DNA of 24,148 nt, taken from Candidatus Pacearchaeota archaeon. GTDB taxonomy: Archaea > Nanobdellota > Nanobdellia > Pacearchaeales > GW2011-AR1. Numbering within the stretch: the stretch's first letter is position 1; each line of letters opens with the position of its first letter. A program made the position numbers and the translations under genes. Shown here piece by piece: positions 21,863 through 24,148 of the stretch. The notes under the pieces are model-generated. The model ran no database searches, had not been told where the DNA came from, and worked only from the letters and a program-made list of their open reading frames with translations. The stretch covers positions 1 to 24,148 of the forward strand of contig JACOYM010000002.1 in the NCBI GenBank assembly GCA_016181905.1, given 5' to 3'.

Positions 21863-23923
21863 ATGAAAGCGCTAATACTTGCCGGCGGTTTTGGAACAAG
21901 ACTAAAGAGCATAGTGAAAGATGTGCCGAAGCCAATGGCCATGGTGCATGAAAAGCCATTTCTTCTGCGCCAGATGCTTCTCTTTAAAGAGCAGAATGTA
22001 GATGTAATAATTCTTGGGGTTCATCATATGGCAAATAAGATTAAATCTTATTTTGGAAATGGAAAGGGGTTTGGGCTTAATATAAGATATTCTGAGGAGG
22101 AAACACCCCTGGGAACTGCTGGTGCAATAAAAAATGCTGAGAGGTATATAGATGACACCTTTTTCGTGCTGAATGGGGATTCTTATGCCAAGATTAAACT
22201 GATGGATTTTTTGAAGTTTCACAACACAGAAAAAAGCAGTTTCACAATAAGCCTGACAAAATCCAGCGAAACCTTAAGATATGGCGGCGTTGTTCTTGAA
22301 GGCAGCAAGGTAAAGGAATTTTCAGAAAAAAAAGAAGAAGATTCTAATGGGCTAGAGAAAATGATTAATGCTGGGGTTTATATCTTTGAGCCAGAAATAT
22401 TAAATTGTATAGAGCAAAACAAAAATGTCTCCCTGGAAAGAGAGGTATTTCCAAAGCTTTCAAGAGATGGAAGATTATATGGGTATGCTTATGACGGCTA
22501 TTTTGTTGATATTGGCACACCTGAAGGATATAATCAATTTAAAAGTAATGTGCTTGAAACCATCTTGATAGACAAAGAAAATTCTATAAGAGATGCACTG
22601 CTAAATATAGACAAAACAGGCATGGATTTGGTTCTTGTTGTTGACAAGCAGAAGAAGCTATTGGGTGTTTTGAACCGCAAGCTTATAGACAGGCATTTTC
22701 TTTCAAAAGGAAACCTTGACGACAGGGTTGACAGCGCAATGGTTACAGATTATACATATGCCATGAAAGCAGATGGTGAAGATAGCATATCAGAGAAGCT
22801 TTCAGGAGGAACAAACCGCCTGCCAATAGTTGATGAAGAAGGAAGAATTATAGATATAAGGTACCGTGTTGATGAAGCAAGAGAGGAGAAGTTTCCTAAG
22901 TTTAGGGGAAGAGTGCCTTTAAGGATAAGCTTTGCAGGCGGCGGAACAGATGTCACGCACTTTTTTGAGAAATATGGGGGTGCTGTAATAAGCACAACAA
23001 TAAACAAGTATGTCCGTGCTTTAATAGAAAAAAGCGCAGACTCAAGCATAACAATAAGCAATCCTCATCTTGTAAAAGAGGATGTAATAATAAACTCTTA
23101 TACAGATATCAAATATGACGGCAGGTTTGACCTTGTAAAGGCACTTATCAAGGTAGTTAAGCCAGAGTTTGGATTTAAGCTTTCAATGCGCAATGATATC
23201 CCGCCAGGAAGGGGATTGGGAAGCTCTGCCAGCCTTGCTGTGCTTGTAATAAAATTGCTTGGCCAGTTGAAAGGAGTAGATTATGATGCATATCAAATTG
23301 CAGATTTGGCTTATCAGGCAGAGAGGGATGAGATGAAAATAAAAGGCGGTTGGCAGGATTTCTATGCTGCAGCAATCGGAGGATTTAACTTCATGGAGTT
23401 TGACAAAGAAAGAAGAATATCGAATCCTCTGAGATTAGACAGCACAAACAGCACTATTAATGAACTAAACGAGCATCTTTTGCTCTGCTATGTCGGCAAA
23501 GAGCATTCTTCAGGAGAGCAGCATGAGAAACAACAAGAGTCTTTCTTGAGAAAGGAAGAGGAGGTTGCTGCAAATCTTAATGAGCTTAAGGGGATTGCAA
23601 TAGACATAAAGGATTGCTTGTTGAGGGGCAACCTGTACAGGATTGGGGAACTGCTGCATAAGTCATGGGAGAACAAAAGAAAGGTTGACAAGAATATATC
23701 CAATCCGAGAATAGACGAGCTGTATGATGCTGGATTGAGAAATGGCGCTTATGGCGGCAAGCTGCTTGGGGCTGGAGGGGGGGGCTATCTGCTGTTCTTT
23801 TACTCTCCTGAAAAAAGATACCAGCTTGAACAAATGCTTGAAGCACGCAATGGAAAGATTTTAGATTTTAACTTTGATTTTGAAGGTGTTAAAGTCTGGC
23901 CTTGCGCTCAGAAGGAGTATTAA
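21863..23923 (+). CDS. Three-part fusion: HddC guanylyltransferase - CBS pair - HddA heptose kinase
   Basis: Residues 1-229 form a nucleotidyltransferase with LAGGFGTRLK (6-15), VPKPMA, FVLNGDSY and the ending DIGTPEGY (about 216-223), as in HddC, which makes GDP-heptose from heptose 1-phosphate and GTP. Residues about 230-340 look like two CBS motifs (LVLVVDKQKKLLGVL, then NRLPIVDEEGRIIDIRYR), which usually bind adenine nucleotides and regulate. Residues about 345-686 form a GHMP kinase with GRVPLRISFAGGGTDV, PPGRGLGSSAS (about 446-456), GGWQDFYAAAIGGFN and LLGAGGGGY, matching HddA, which phosphorylates C1 of heptose 7-phosphate. Kinase and guanylyltransferase thus act two steps apart; the intervening 7-phosphatase GmhB is absent here. 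The frame is continuous. The stop lies next to that of the convergent gmhA. Family assignment is strong, and a regulatory role for the CBS pair is inferred. Confidence 0.93.
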   Translation: MKALILAGGFGTRLKSIVKDVPKPMAMVHEKPFLLRQMLLFKEQNVDVIILGVHHMANKIKSYFGNGKGFGLNIRYSEEETPLGTAGAIKNAERYIDDTFFVLNGDSYAKIKLMDFLKFHNTEKSSFTISLTKSSETLRYGGVVLEGSKVKEFSEKKEEDSNGLEKMINAGVYIFEPEILNCIEQNKNVSLEREVFPKLSRDGRLYGYAYDGYFVDIGTPEGYNQFKSNVLETILIDKENSIRDALLNIDKTGMDLVLVVDKQKKLLGVLNRKLIDRHFLSKGNLDDRVDSAMVTDYTYAMKADGEDSISEKLSGGTNRLPIVDEEGRIIDIRYRVDEAREEKFPKFRGRVPLRISFAGGGTDVTHFFEKYGGAVISTTINKYVRALIEKSADSSITISNPHLVKEDVIINSYTDIKYDGRFDLVKALIKVVKPEFGFKLSMRNDIPPGRGLGSSASLAVLVIKLLGQLKGVDYDAYQIADLAYQAERDEMKIKGGWQDFYAAAIGGFNFMEFDKERRISNPLRLDSTNSTINELNEHLLLCYVGKEHSSGEQHEKQQESFLRKEEEVAANLNELKGIAIDIKDCLLRGNLYRIGELLHKSWENKRKVDKNISNPRIDELYDAGLRNGAYGGKLLGAGGGGYLLFFYSPEKRYQLEQMLEARNGKILDFNFDFEGVKVWPCAQKEY

Positions 23924-24148
23924 TCTTTGTACTTGCTTAATTCTTCCTCTACAAGCTCGCAAAGAATATGCATTATAAGCTCATGCCCTTCCTGTATTCT
24001 TGGCGTGTTGTTTGAAGGAACAATGAGAGGCAAGTCGCAAATGTCTTTCAGTTTTCCCCCATTATCCCCCAAGAAGCATATTGTATACAAGCCATTTTTC
24101 TTTGCTGTTTCAACAGCCTTGATTATATTCTCTGAGTTTCCTGATATG
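23920..24148 (-). CDS. gmhA: Sedoheptulose-7-phosphate isomerase GmhA, C-terminal part (cut by window edge)
   Basis: GmhA converts D-sedoheptulose 7-phosphate to D-glycero-D-manno-heptose 7-phosphate, the first committed step of heptose nucleotide synthesis. The minus-strand frame gives 76 residues of the SIS domain. ISGNSENIIKAVETAKKNG is the sugar-phosphate loop, CFLGDNGGKLKDICDL follows, and IVPSNNTPRIQEGHE with the conserved RIQE-x-H and LIMHILCELVE form the C-terminus, as in GmhA. The start lies beyond the right edge, with about 120 residues missing. The TAA stop (complement of 23920-23922) overlaps the stop of the HddC-HddA gene, so the two are convergent and tail to tail. Position and sequence together support the heptose pathway. 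Confidence 0.9.
   Translation of the reverse strand, partial: ISGNSENIIKAVETAKKNGLYTICFLGDNGGKLKDICDLPLIVPSNNTPRIQEGHELIMHILCELVEEELSKYKD

Overview
The window looks like a surface-glycan biosynthesis locus from an AT-rich archaeon, most plausibly a DPANN lineage of the Woesearchaeota/Pacearchaeota kind. The domain-level call rests on promoter structure: nearly every operon head has an A/T-rich TATA box (TTTAAA or TTTATAAA type) about 25-30 bases before the ATG, which is typical of leaderless archaeal transcripts. Shine-Dalgarno sites are almost absent; the one clear case is before the gene at 5197. Lineage is an inference, because no rRNA or tRNA is present.

Left edge (1-590): two genes truncated head to head. 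A minus-strand Ig-like surface-protein fragment runs off the left edge, and a plus-strand fragment holds the C-terminal third of queC. A possible small structured RNA follows. From 588 to 5012 a minus-strand run encodes a fucosyltransferase-like enzyme, a GT4 glycosyltransferase, a B12-binding-type radical SAM protein and an unrecognised 179-aa protein. Copies of a short repeat flank the fucosyltransferase-like gene.

Middle (5197-15948): a GT2 glycosyltransferase; a possible xylose-isomerase-like TIM-barrel protein; a three-gene module like WlbA/WlbB/WlbC for a 3-acetamido sugar nucleotide, with WlbA fused to a methyltransferase; an AlaE-family protein; a second radical SAM protein; an AT-rich gene for a secreted, membrane-anchored protein; and a two-part CgeB-like glycosyltransferase.

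Right part (16076-24148): sugar-nucleotide genes. A GDP-mannose 4,6-dehydratase-like enzyme, a third radical SAM protein and a GDP-fucose-synthase-like enzyme form one plus-strand unit. The last of these has Phe in place of the catalytic Tyr. A minus-strand pair encodes an RfaE2-like nucleotidyltransferase and a Nudix-like protein. Next come an SDR resembling Campylobacter Cj1427, a three-part HddC-CBS-HddA fusion and, convergent to it, the C-terminal end of GmhA. Together GmhA, HddA and HddC give most of the route from sedoheptulose 7-phosphate to GDP-D-glycero-alpha-D-manno-heptose; the 7-phosphatase GmhB is not in the window. The SDR, dehydratase and fucose-synthase-like enzymes could then modify GDP-heptose or GDP-mannose. 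The likely products are a (6-deoxy)heptose and/or fucose-type sugar and a diacetamido sugar, joined by the local glycosyltransferases into a surface glycan.
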